A stretch of 64,000 nt of DNA. Source: Opitutus sp. GAS368 (GTDB lineage Bacteria > Verrucomicrobiota > Verrucomicrobiia > Opitutales > Opitutaceae). The stretch is from contig NZ_LT629735.1 in assembly GCF_900104925.1 (NCBI RefSeq), forward strand, positions 2,698,291 through 2,762,290, written 5' to 3'. The position numbers and the translations under genes were made by a program. Of this stretch, positions 1 through 6,935 are shown piece by piece (positions within the stretch are counted from its first letter, which is position 1; each line of letters starts with the position of its first letter). The notes under the pieces were generated by a model that saw nothing but the letters and a program-made list of their open reading frames with translations, ran no database searches and was not told the DNA's origin.

Positions 1-316
1 GCTCCTTAAAAACCCGCCAGCGGCCATCGGGCAGTTGCGCCTCGAAGCGGCCCAGGTGGATCCCCGCGGGAAGACTGCCCTCCAGGGTGAAGCCGGCGCG
101 GCCGGCGGCTTTTTCGCCGGGCAGAAGGGTCGCGACGTCGGCGCGCTCGTGGCGCCCGCCCAGGGGGATGACGGCGGGGCCGGCGACAAGACGGACCGGC
201 GGCGGGAACGATTCGCCGCGGGCGACGCACCAGCCGACGACCGACAGCCGCCCGCCCGCGGCGCGCAACGGACGGGGCGACTCGATTTCGCCGATGAGCG
301 TGGACGCGTTCATCAT
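1..316 (-). CDS. N-terminal part of a probable glycosyltransferase with beta-sandwich-like lead domain (cut by window edge)
   Basis: The reading frame opens at tandem ATGs (316 and 313) and is open to the window edge, so only the first about 105 residues are seen. They contain GWC near residue 28, VRL, R-x-DV, LPG, a GF...G-SLPAG stretch and a closing DGRW. The same spaced residues form the first about 110 residues of the GT2 protein at 14896-16146, so this is probably the same lead domain in front of a glycosyltransferase. No catalytic motif is visible in the part present. The start lies 10 bp after the stop of the upstream coiled-coil gene, so the two are probably co-transcribed. Its function as a glycosyltransferase is inferred from the paralogue only. 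Confidence 0.6.
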   Translation of the reverse strand, partial: MMNASTLIGEIESPRPLRAAGGRLSVVGWCVARGESFPPPVRLVAGPAVIPLGGRHERADVATLLPGEKAAGRAGFTLEGSLPAGIHLGRFEAQLPDGRWRVFKE

Positions 317-326
317 TCGGCCGTGT

Positions 327-728
327 TCAGCCCAGCCAGGCGGTCCAGCGCCAGCGGCGGGAGGATTTCATCGCGGCGATTTCGGTGCGGAGTTCGTCCA
401 GCGCCTTTTCGGCTGCAGCCACAGCGGTTTCGGCCTGGGCCAGCCGGGCGCGGGCGGTGGAGAGATCGGTGCCGGCGCCGGCCAGCTGCTGCTGCAGGCC
501 CGCGGCATGGGCCTGGGTGTCGGCGAGGACTCCGCCGAGGTGTGCGGCCTCGCCGATCTTGCCATCAGCGAGTCTCTGGGCGGCCGCCAGCAGGCCCTCG
601 ATTTCGGCCAGGCGTGGCGCAAGGCGGTCGTGCTCATCCTCCAATTCCATGATGCGCACCTGGGCCAGGATGAGTTGCTGGCGCAGCCGGATGATAAGTT
701 CAGCCGTCTCCGAAGGGGCGGGCGTCAT
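327..728 (-). CDS. Small coiled-coil protein of glycosyltransferase-tether type
   Basis: This encodes 133 residues from the ATG at 728; a TTG at 743 in frame is a possible longer start. Residues about 8-120 are an uninterrupted heptad-like helix rich in Ala, Leu, Glu and Gln. The C-terminus reads SSRRWRWTAWLG, like the S-x-SWR-x-T-x-P tails that end coiled coils in many bacterial surface-glycan glycosyltransferases. There is no signal peptide and no catalytic domain. It sits between the transaldolase and the truncated glycosyltransferase gene, 10 bp from the latter. I infer a detached scaffold or length-ruler module that may pair with a glycosyltransferase; no specific function can be assigned. 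Confidence 0.55.
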   Translation of the reverse strand: MTPAPSETAELIIRLRQQLILAQVRIMELEDEHDRLAPRLAEIEGLLAAAQRLADGKIGEAAHLGGVLADTQAHAAGLQQQLAGAGTDLSTARARLAQAETAVAAAEKALDELRTEIAAMKSSRRWRWTAWLG

Positions 729-785
729 GGGTGCTGCACTCAACCCGCGGGGCCTCGGGAAGTGAAGCCTATTTCGGGTCGCGGC

Positions 786-1505
786 TCAGAGCCGGTAGCC
801 GGCGGAGGCGGCGTCGTTGGCGAACATCTTCACGGTGTCGAGCGACAGCGCGGCGAGGTCCAGGCCGAGAAGCTTGGCGGCCTTGGCGAGGATGTCGTGC
901 TGCACGGTGACGATGTGGCAGCCGCTCTGCTCGGCCTGCACGATGTTCAGCACCTCGCGCACGCTGGCCCACAGCAGCTCGGCCTTGGGCTGGCCGGCGA
1001 GGATCTGCCGGCTTTCGCGCATGATCGGCATCGGATCGACGCCGGTGTCGGCGATGCGGCCGGCGAAAATCGAAACGACGGACGGCACCTGGGGATTCAA
1101 CGCCGCCGCGACAGCCCGCACCTGCTCCAGGGTGAGGATGGCGGTGATGTTGAGCTGCACACCCTGGGCGGCCAGCTCCCGGATGAGCGGGATGGCCGAC
1201 TCGGCGCGGGTGTTGGTGATGGGGATCTTGACATAGACGTTCTTGCCCCAGCCGGTGATTTTCAACGCCTGGCGCTTCATCTCCGGGAAATCGTCGGCGA
1301 AAACCTCGAGCGAGATCGGCTTGGCCGTGACGGTCTGCAGGATGTCCCTGGCAAAGGCCTCGTAGTCGGTGATGCCCGCCTTTTTCATCAGGGTCGGATT
1401 GGTGGTCAGGCCCTTGATATAGGGCTTGGCGTAGAGGTCGAGAATCCCGGCCTTGTCCGCTCCGTCGGCGTAGATGTGGATCTTGAGAGTATTCAGGGTC
1501 AGCAT
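786..1505 (-). CDS. Transaldolase family protein (TalC/F6P-aldolase-like)
   Basis: A 239-residue TIM-barrel aldolase of the short transaldolase type. Visible motifs are TTNPT (residues 34-38), VYVKIPIT with the Schiff-base lysine at 93, and NITAIL (119-124). Family members move a dihydroxyacetone unit between fructose 6-phosphate and erythrose 4-phosphate, giving sedoheptulose 7-phosphate, or cleave fructose 6-phosphate. The next genes upstream in the operon (gmhB-like, gmhA-like, hddC-like) consume sedoheptulose 7-phosphate, so a local supply role is attractive but inferred. The start ATG is 8 bp downstream of the gmhB-like stop. Short transaldolases and fructose-6-phosphate aldolases cannot be separated here by eye. 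Confidence 0.88.
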   Translation of the reverse strand: MLTLNTLKIHIYADGADKAGILDLYAKPYIKGLTTNPTLMKKAGITDYEAFARDILQTVTAKPISLEVFADDFPEMKRQALKITGWGKNVYVKIPITNTRAESAIPLIRELAAQGVQLNITAILTLEQVRAVAAALNPQVPSVVSIFAGRIADTGVDPMPIMRESRQILAGQPKAELLWASVREVLNIVQAEQSGCHIVTVQHDILAKAAKLLGLDLAALSLDTVKMFANDAASAGYRL

Positions 1506-1513
1506 GCAGCCAG

Positions 1514-2074
1514 TCAGCTAATCGCCTTGGACTGGGCAAGAACAATGCCGGCCGCCTCGGTGAAGGTGCGGGCCGTAAAGTCGGGCTTTTGTCGCAGCGG
1601 CTCGTCGTAACCCCGGTCGATGAAGACGGTGCGGCAAGCGGCGCGGGCGCCGCAGTCGACGTCGCGCCAGCGGTCGCCGATCATCCAGCTGCCGGCGAGG
1701 TCAAGGCCAAGCGCCTGCGCGGCGTCGGTGAGCATGCCCGGCTCGGGCTTGCGGCGCCGGTCATCCGGGTGCCCCACGCCCCGGCCGGGGGCGTAGCAAA
1801 CCTCGATGCGGGCGATCTCTGGGATGAGCTGCCGCAGGTGGGCGTGCATGGCCTCGACCACCGCCTGAGGCTGCGTCCCGCGGCCGACATCAGGCTGGTT
1901 GGTGGCGACGACGAGCACATAGCCGGCGGCGTGGAGTTGCCTGCAGCCTTCCGCGACGCCGGGCAGCAACTGGAACTCCACCACCGTCGCGGGCGGGTAG
2001 GGCCGGCCTTCGCGCACGAGCGGCGCGTTCAGCGTTCCGTCGCGGTCCAGAAACACGGCACGCCGCTTCGTCAT
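1514..2074 (-). CDS. gmhB: D-glycero-D-manno-heptose 1,7-bisphosphate phosphatase, HAD family
   Basis: A 186-residue HAD phosphatase. It shows the nucleophile motif DRDGT (residues 10-14), TNQ at 58-60, KPEPGM at 109-114 and GDRWRDVDCG at 133-142, the layout of the GmhB/HisB-N group. It should remove the 7-phosphate from heptose 1,7-bisphosphate in the cytoplasm. Typical GmhB enzymes carry a zinc loop with several Cys and a His before K-P-x-P-G-M; here the segment 93-108 keeps only one Cys and one His, so a structural zinc is unlikely. It lies 13 bp after the gmhA-like stop. The neighbouring genes supply the other three steps to GDP-heptose, which supports the assignment. Confidence 0.85.
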   Translation of the reverse strand: MTKRRAVFLDRDGTLNAPLVREGRPYPPATVVEFQLLPGVAEGCRQLHAAGYVLVVATNQPDVGRGTQPQAVVEAMHAHLRQLIPEIARIEVCYAPGRGVGHPDDRRRKPEPGMLTDAAQALGLDLAGSWMIGDRWRDVDCGARAACRTVFIDRGYDEPLRQKPDFTARTFTEAAGIVLAQSKAIS

Positions 2075-2087
2075 GGCGGAACGCGGC

Positions 2088-2684
2088 TCAGCGCGTGCTC
2101 TCCCATTTCGTCTGATTCACCTTGAGGTCCGGGTGGGAGACGAAGAGGTGCCAGACGACAGCCTGGAAGGCCTCGGAGTGCGGTGTGACGTTGTTCGGGT
2201 TAACGGTCGGCACGATGACGCAGGCGTCGGCGACCGTGGCGGTGTAGCCGCCGTCCTTGCCGACGATGCCGATGACGCGGGCGCCGACCTGCTTGGCGAA
2301 CTGGAGCGCCAGGACGAGGTTGGGCGAGACGTTCTTCTCGAGGTTGCCGCCGCCGACGGAGAGGATGAGGAGCGTGTCCTTCAACGTGAGCCGCGAGCCG
2401 CGCAGCCACTCGACGAACACGCTGGCCCAGCCCTCGTCGTTGGTGCGGGCGGTGAGCTCGGAGACGTTGTCAGTCGGGGCGTAGCACTCGAGCCCGGCGA
2501 TCTTCCGGAAATCGTTCACCGCATGCGATGCGTTGGCCGCGCTGCCGCCGACGCCGAGGATGAAGAGCCGGCCGCCGCGTTCGCGCGTGGCACGCAGCTC
2601 GGCGACGCACTTCTCGCAGTCGGCGGGGTTGAGCTTCGCGACAATCTCGGCGGTTTCCTTGAGGTGTTGGGCGGCGTAGGACAT
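2088..2684 (-). CDS. gmhA: Phosphoheptose (sedoheptulose 7-phosphate) isomerase, SIS domain
   Basis: A 198-residue single SIS-domain protein, the usual GmhA length. The sugar-phosphate loop GVGGSAANASH is at residues 44-54, TNDEGW at 81-86, and the C-terminal HSEAFQAVVWH helix at 169-179 carries the His and Glu expected in the active site. GmhA converts sedoheptulose 7-phosphate to D-glycero-D-manno-heptose 7-phosphate, the committed step to activated heptose. It is 5 bp from the nucleotidyltransferase stop-start junction on one side and 13 bp from gmhB on the other, in a single run of minus-strand heptose genes. Confidence 0.9.
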   Translation of the reverse strand: MSYAAQHLKETAEIVAKLNPADCEKCVAELRATRERGGRLFILGVGGSAANASHAVNDFRKIAGLECYAPTDNVSELTARTNDEGWASVFVEWLRGSRLTLKDTLLILSVGGGNLEKNVSPNLVLALQFAKQVGARVIGIVGKDGGYTATVADACVIVPTVNPNNVTPHSEAFQAVVWHLFVSHPDLKVNQTKWESTR

Positions 2685-2689
2685 GGGGA

Positions 2690-3415
2690 TTAGGCGCCAG
2701 CAGAACGTTTTCGGAGGAGTTGGTCGAGTTCGTTCAGGCCGGCGGGCGAGCCGATCTCGTAGAAACGCTCCTTCACCTCGTAGCCCGCCAGTTCGCCCCG
2801 GGCGCAGAGATCGGCCTGCACCGCAGTCAGGTCAACGACAGTGTTGCGCGGGCAGCCGGCGAAGGCGGCGGCGCGGAACAGGCCTAGGCCATAGTCGATG
2901 TGCCGCATCTGCAGGGGCTTCTCCTTCTTCGAGTAAAGCCTGATACGGCCGTCCTCGAACCACACGTTGCTGGCGTCGTAGGCCTCTCGGTTCTCGAACA
3001 CGGTCATCAGGCCGAGCTTGCCGGACACCAGAAAGGCGCGCCCGACGTCCCGGTAATCGATGGGCAGGTAGGAATCGCCGTAGAGGACGTAGAAGGCGTC
3101 GCCGAGTTTGGGCAGGGCGCGGATGAGCGCGCCGCCGGTGCCGAGGAGGTTCGGGCCGTCGAACGAGTAGTCGATCTGCACGCCCCATTTCGCGCCGTCG
3201 CCGTAACGGTCGGCAATCATCTCGCCGAGATGGCCGACACAGAGCACGACATGCGTGAGGCCGGACTTTTTGAGCAGGCGCAGCTGGTGGGAGAAGAACG
3301 GCTCGCCCGCGACCTCGACGAGCAGCTTGGGGATTTTCTCCGTGACGGGCCGGAGCCGGGTGGCGAGGCCGCCCGCGAGGATGGCGACGGGGAGGTCTGG
3401 GTCTGGGGTTTTCAG
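2690..3415 (-). CDS. hddC: Heptose 1-phosphate nucleotidyltransferase (HddC-like), probable CTG start
   Basis: A 241-residue nucleotidyltransferase with AILAGGLATRLRP (residues 11-23), PKLLVEV and the metal-binding LYGDS at about 111-115. With gmhA, gmhB and the GHMP kinase alongside, the expected product is GDP-D-glycero-alpha-D-manno-heptose; an ADP or CDP donor cannot be excluded. No ATG, GTG or TTG lies in frame between the upstream membrane-peptide gene and the core motif. The best start is CTG at 3415, which overlaps the TGA of that peptide gene as CTGA, so initiation is probably by translational coupling. The open frame extends to 3745, but that part only shadows the neighbouring genes. 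Confidence 0.82.
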   Translation of the reverse strand: MKTPDPDLPVAILAGGLATRLRPVTEKIPKLLVEVAGEPFFSHQLRLLKKSGLTHVVLCVGHLGEMIADRYGDGAKWGVQIDYSFDGPNLLGTGGALIRALPKLGDAFYVLYGDSYLPIDYRDVGRAFLVSGKLGLMTVFENREAYDASNVWFEDGRIRLYSKKEKPLQMRHIDYGLGLFRAAAFAGCPRNTVVDLTAVQADLCARGELAGYEVKERFYEIGSPAGLNELDQLLRKRSAGA

Positions 3416-3564
3416 AAAGCGACGTAGATGAAGGGCTGCACGGGCAGGGAAATCCGGTAGAGCAGGTAGTGCAACAACACGCCGATGGCGAGCCCGAGCA
3501 AAAAATGGCCGAGCAGGCGCAGCTGAGGCGCGAAGGGAAGCCGGTCGAGCAGACGGGTCAGCAT
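3412..3564 (-). CDS. DltX-like 50-residue membrane peptide of an MBOAT/SGNH acylation system
   Basis: This short gene reads MLTRLLDRLP at its start, has one hydrophobic segment (about residues 17-36) and ends in PVQPFIYVAF. It begins 2 bp after the SGNH-protein stop and directly follows the MBOAT-SGNH pair. In Dlt systems a peptide of similar size, DltX, has one membrane helix and a C-terminal FIY-x-x-F-like motif whose tyrosine is proposed to carry the acyl group between the MBOAT DltB and the SGNH protein DltD. Length, topology, the C-terminal FIYVAF with Tyr47 and the position all fit that role. The assignment is inferred from motif and context. Confidence 0.62.
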   Translation of the reverse strand: MLTRLLDRLPFAPQLRLLGHFLLGLAIGVLLHYLLYRISLPVQPFIYVAF

Positions 3565-3566
3565 GG

Positions 3567-4727
3567 TCAGGGGTGGTTGATTTCGGTGATCCGGCGGGCG
3601 ACGATTTGGGCGACTTTTTGCCCGCCGTCGCCGGAAAGATGGGCGCGATCAATGAAGTCCTCCGGCGCGAAATCGATGCCGACGATGTCGCAGGCGATGC
3701 CATGATCGCGCCAGATTTGGGCGCAGGCGGCATAGACGCAGGCATCGCGCGCCTGTTCGGCGGGGGTCAACCGGGCCCGGTAGTAGGGAGCATTCTGGCT
3801 GAGCAGAATGAGGGAGCGCGGCCGTAGCGCGGGGAGGAACGAGGCTTCGATGTCATCGGCCAGTCGTTGCCGGTTGCCGGCCTCCAGGAGCCAGCCACCC
3901 GCCGCATCCGGCACGGCCAAGGAGGCCGAGAAGCTGCGCACGATGGCCATTTCCTCGGGTAGGAACTGCCGGAAGCGCAGGTCGGGCGGCTGGGCGTGCG
4001 GCTCGTTGTCGGGGAAGCTGGCTCGCGGCTGCCAGGAGTCGCCGGCCAGGACGAAGTTCCAGACCGTGAAGAAGTGACGGTAGCCCACATGGTGCCACAA
4101 TGATTGGTGCCGGAACCACGGTTCCAGCCGGGCGCCGAGGTGTTCCTCCGCCTGCTGCTGTTTTTCCGCGGGCGACAGCGCACCCAGCCAGAGGCGTATG
4201 CCCTGGTCCCGCGCGACGAAGGACGCGAGCCGGTCCTGCTCGAGGGCCTGCCAATAGAAGTAGCCGCTGGCGCCGCCGGGTGCGCGGCCCGCGGCGGCCG
4301 CTGGGTTGGTGTTCGCCACGTAGAGGACCGGCAGGCCACGGCGCAGCAGGGACTCGGCCACGAGGGCGGCGCCTTGGGTGGGTGCGGCGCCCCGAAACGC
4401 CAGGTTCACCACCACGTAGGAGTCGCCCAGCAATTCCTGCAGCCGCGTGCTCCACAACTCGTCCGCCGGCTGGCCCACGCCGTTCAGGATGGAATTGCCC
4501 CCGATGATGACCAGCGTCTTGCCGGGTTGCCAGCGCGCGAGAGCGAGGGTTTCCAGCATCGCATAGGGTGGAAAATAAATGGTGTCCGGGCTGATCCGCT
4601 GGTGAAAGCGTTTGAAGTTGTCGGGCTTGCTGTAGCCGGCGGCCAGGTGTCCCTGCCAAGTCGCGCCGAGGAATCCGAGGAGGATTCCGGCTAGCAGGAT
4701 CCAGCTGGAGCGACGCGGGGAGTTCAT
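3567..4727 (-). CDS. SGNH-hydrolase-like membrane-anchored O-acyltransferase partner (AlgJ/DltD-type)
   Basis: 386 residues from the ATG at 4727, which overlaps the MBOAT stop as ATGA. An N-terminal hydrophobic segment (about 8-25) anchors it, and the rest should be periplasmic. GGNSILNG at 76-83 provides the nucleophilic Ser79. DRAHLSGDGG near residue 360 gives the Asp and His of block V, so the SGNH triad is complete. Such proteins accept an acyl group delivered through the partner MBOAT channel and place it on a polysaccharide. The frame stays open upstream to 5591, but that part shadows the MBOAT gene. The glycan acceptor is unknown. Confidence 0.75.
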   Translation of the reverse strand: MNSPRRSSWILLAGILLGFLGATWQGHLAAGYSKPDNFKRFHQRISPDTIYFPPYAMLETLALARWQPGKTLVIIGGNSILNGVGQPADELWSTRLQELLGDSYVVVNLAFRGAAPTQGAALVAESLLRRGLPVLYVANTNPAAAAGRAPGGASGYFYWQALEQDRLASFVARDQGIRLWLGALSPAEKQQQAEEHLGARLEPWFRHQSLWHHVGYRHFFTVWNFVLAGDSWQPRASFPDNEPHAQPPDLRFRQFLPEEMAIVRSFSASLAVPDAAGGWLLEAGNRQRLADDIEASFLPALRPRSLILLSQNAPYYRARLTPAEQARDACVYAACAQIWRDHGIACDIVGIDFAPEDFIDRAHLSGDGGQKVAQIVARRITEINHP

Positions 4728-5929
4728 GATTGATCCAAGGCGAAGAGTTTGGCCGCCATCCGCAGGGCAGGCAAAGGTTCGTAGAAGAAGAGCAGCCAGC
4801 CCAGTGCGACGTGGAGCAGGGTGAGCGCCCAGCCCAGCACCGGCAGGCGGGCAAACCCGCCGGCCAGCCACCGGCCCGTCGCGCCGAGCACGCGGGAGTA
4901 GGACAGGCTCACCGCGAGCCCGAGGCCATGCCAGAGGCCCCACAGCACGAAATGCCAGGCGGCTCCGTGCCATAGTCCGCAAAGGGCGAAGACCACCAGG
5001 CCGTTCAGAAGCTGGCGGGCCAGCCCGTGCCGATTGCCCCCGAGCGGAATGTAGACGTAGTCGCGGATCCACGAGGTCAGGGACATGTGCCAGCGCTGCC
5101 AGAAATCCCCCAGGCTCGTGGCTAGGTAGGGATACTGGAAATTCTCGGGCAGGCGCACCCCGAGCATCCGCGACAGGCCGATCGCCATGTCGGTATAGCC
5201 GCTGAAATCGAGCAGGATGCGCGCGGTGATCGCGGCGAGCAGGAGCCAGGCCCGGCCGAGCGGCAGCGCGGCGAAGTTGTCGCCGTAGAAATTGATCACC
5301 AGCGTGAGGTTGTCCGCGAGGATGATCTTCTTCACCAGGCCCAGGGCCAGGCGCCGGGCGCCCGCGGCCACGTCGTCCACATTGACCCCGGCGAGGCCGG
5401 CGTGGAGGCTCGGAAGGTATTCCTGGAAGCGCTTGATGGGGCCGGCGACGAGCGAGGGAAAATGGATCGCAAAGAGCGCGAAGTCGTCGGGCCGCCGGAT
5501 CGGCGGTTTGCCGCGGAATACCTCCACGAGGTAGTGCACGAACTCGAAGGCAAAGAAGCTGATGGCCAGCGGGGCCGCCGCCGGCAGCCAAGCCCGAGCC
5601 TGGCGTTCAAAATGCTCCGCCGCCACGGGACTGATCCGGCCCAGCAGCCCCTGGCTGAAAAACAGGGCATATTTATAGAAACACAGGGCCGCCACGCACA
5701 GCACGATCGCCGCCACGCAAGCCGCGCGAAGCCGCGTGAGGGCCGCCAGGTAGGTGACCAGGCCGAGTACCACGATCGGCAGCACGCCGGCGGGACCGGC
5801 GAAGTGCAGGTGAAAGAACGCGCAACCGGCCAGCAGCCAGGCCCGGCGCGCCAACGGGTGGCGGAGAAGCCAATAGACGGGAAAGAACGCGGCGCTGAAG
5901 CAGAAGAACCAGTAGGTATTGAAGATCAT
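4724..5929 (-). CDS. MBOAT O-acyltransferase (AlgI/DltB-like)
   Basis: A 401-residue polytopic membrane protein with about ten hydrophobic segments. It has the family signature region FWQRWHMSLTSWIRDYVYIP (277-296) and the invariant histidine in GLWHGAAWHFVLWG (His321). MBOAT proteins of this type move an acyl group, usually acetyl, across the inner membrane for O-acylation of exported polysaccharide. The SGNH gene and a DltX-like peptide gene follow with a 4-bp overlap and a 2-bp gap, making a three-gene acylation unit inserted within the heptose genes. The unit presumably decorates the glycan built by this locus. Confidence 0.9.
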   Translation of the reverse strand: MIFNTYWFFCFSAAFFPVYWLLRHPLARRAWLLAGCAFFHLHFAGPAGVLPIVVLGLVTYLAALTRLRAACVAAIVLCVAALCFYKYALFFSQGLLGRISPVAAEHFERQARAWLPAAAPLAISFFAFEFVHYLVEVFRGKPPIRRPDDFALFAIHFPSLVAGPIKRFQEYLPSLHAGLAGVNVDDVAAGARRLALGLVKKIILADNLTLVINFYGDNFAALPLGRAWLLLAAITARILLDFSGYTDMAIGLSRMLGVRLPENFQYPYLATSLGDFWQRWHMSLTSWIRDYVYIPLGGNRHGLARQLLNGLVVFALCGLWHGAAWHFVLWGLWHGLGLAVSLSYSRVLGATGRWLAGGFARLPVLGWALTLLHVALGWLLFFYEPLPALRMAAKLFALDQS

Positions 5930-5951
5930 GCCACCTGCCGGTCAACGGCGG

Positions 5952-6935
5952 TCAGTTCTGGGTCACCACTTTTGTGCCCTCGAAGTCGAAGCGGAAACGG
6001 ACCTCCTGCAGGCCCTTCTCGCGCATGGCGTGCCGGAGCCTGGTCTTGTCCGCGGCGTAGAACATGAGAAAGCCGCCGCCGCCGGCGCCGATCAGCTTCC
6101 CGCCGAGGGCGCCGTGCGCCCTAGCGTAGTCATACCACTCGTTGATGCGGGCGTTGCTCATGCCGGTGCTGCGCGATTTCTTGCGCTGCCAGTGGACGTC
6201 CATGAGCCGGGCGAACTCGTCGAGGTTGCTGCTTTCGAGCGCGGCGAGGGACTGATGGCCGAGATCCTTGGTGAAATGCAGGTGGTCGAGCATCGCCTGG
6301 TTGTTCTGCTTCGACTTGTCGTTCTGGTCCTTGAGAATCGCCGAGGCGGAGCGCGAGTAGCCCGTGAAGAAGAGCAGCAGGTTGTCCTCGAGGTTGAAGA
6401 GCGTCTCCTCGGTGATCTTGACGGGCCGGTATTCGACGCGGCCGTCCTGGTGGAAGGTGAAGGCCGTGATGCCGCCGATCGCGGCGATATACTGGTCCTG
6501 CTTGCCGATGGGCTCGCCGAGTTTGTCGATCTCGATGTGGCAGGCCTGCTCCGCGAGCTCGGCGGGGGAGATCAGGTGCTTGTTGGCCGCGTGGAGAACC
6601 TTCAGCAGCGCGGTGGTGAAGCTGCCCGACGAGCCGAGCCCGGTGCCGCCCGGAATGTCGGCCATCGACGTCAGCTCGAGCGAGCGGCCGTCCATGCCGA
6701 GCAGCGCGAAGGCTTCGCGGATGATCGGGTGTTCCAGCTGCGCGGCAGTGGGGACGCGCTCCAGCTTGGAATACTTTACGATCAGGTCGGGCACGAAGGT
6801 GCGGTGCAGGGTGAGGTAGACGTATTTGTCGAGCGCCCCCGCCACGAGAAAGCCACCGTGCTCGCGGTAATAGGAGGGCAGGTCGGTGCCGCCGCCGCCG
6901 AGGGAGATGCGCAGGGGGGAACGGGTGATGATCAT
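5952..6935 (-). CDS. hddA: D-glycero-alpha-D-manno-heptose 7-phosphate kinase, GHMP family
   Basis: 327 residues from the ATG at 6935, where MIITRSPLRISLGGGGTDLP opens a classic GHMP kinase. The ATP-binding loop PGGTGLGSSGSF is at 95-106 and a C-terminal KLIGAGGGGF segment completes the fold. HddA phosphorylates C1 of heptose 7-phosphate to the alpha 1,7-bisphosphate, which commits the pathway to GDP-heptose rather than the ADP-heptose of inner core. The start overlaps the oxidoreductase stop as ATGA. With gmhA, gmhB and hddC types present, the four-step pathway is complete. The frame reaches 7274 but the N-terminal excess shadows the oxidoreductase gene. Confidence 0.88.
   Translation of the reverse strand: MIITRSPLRISLGGGGTDLPSYYREHGGFLVAGALDKYVYLTLHRTFVPDLIVKYSKLERVPTAAQLEHPIIREAFALLGMDGRSLELTSMADIPGGTGLGSSGSFTTALLKVLHAANKHLISPAELAEQACHIEIDKLGEPIGKQDQYIAAIGGITAFTFHQDGRVEYRPVKITEETLFNLEDNLLLFFTGYSRSASAILKDQNDKSKQNNQAMLDHLHFTKDLGHQSLAALESSNLDEFARLMDVHWQRKKSRSTGMSNARINEWYDYARAHGALGGKLIGAGGGGFLMFYAADKTRLRHAMREKGLQEVRFRFDFEGTKVVTQN

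Noticed and set aside
87-1610. 507-codon plus-strand open frame at the left edge
   Set aside because: It is antisense to the coiled-coil, transaldolase and gmhB-like genes, all with clear motifs. Long antisense frames are expected in such GC-rich coding DNA.
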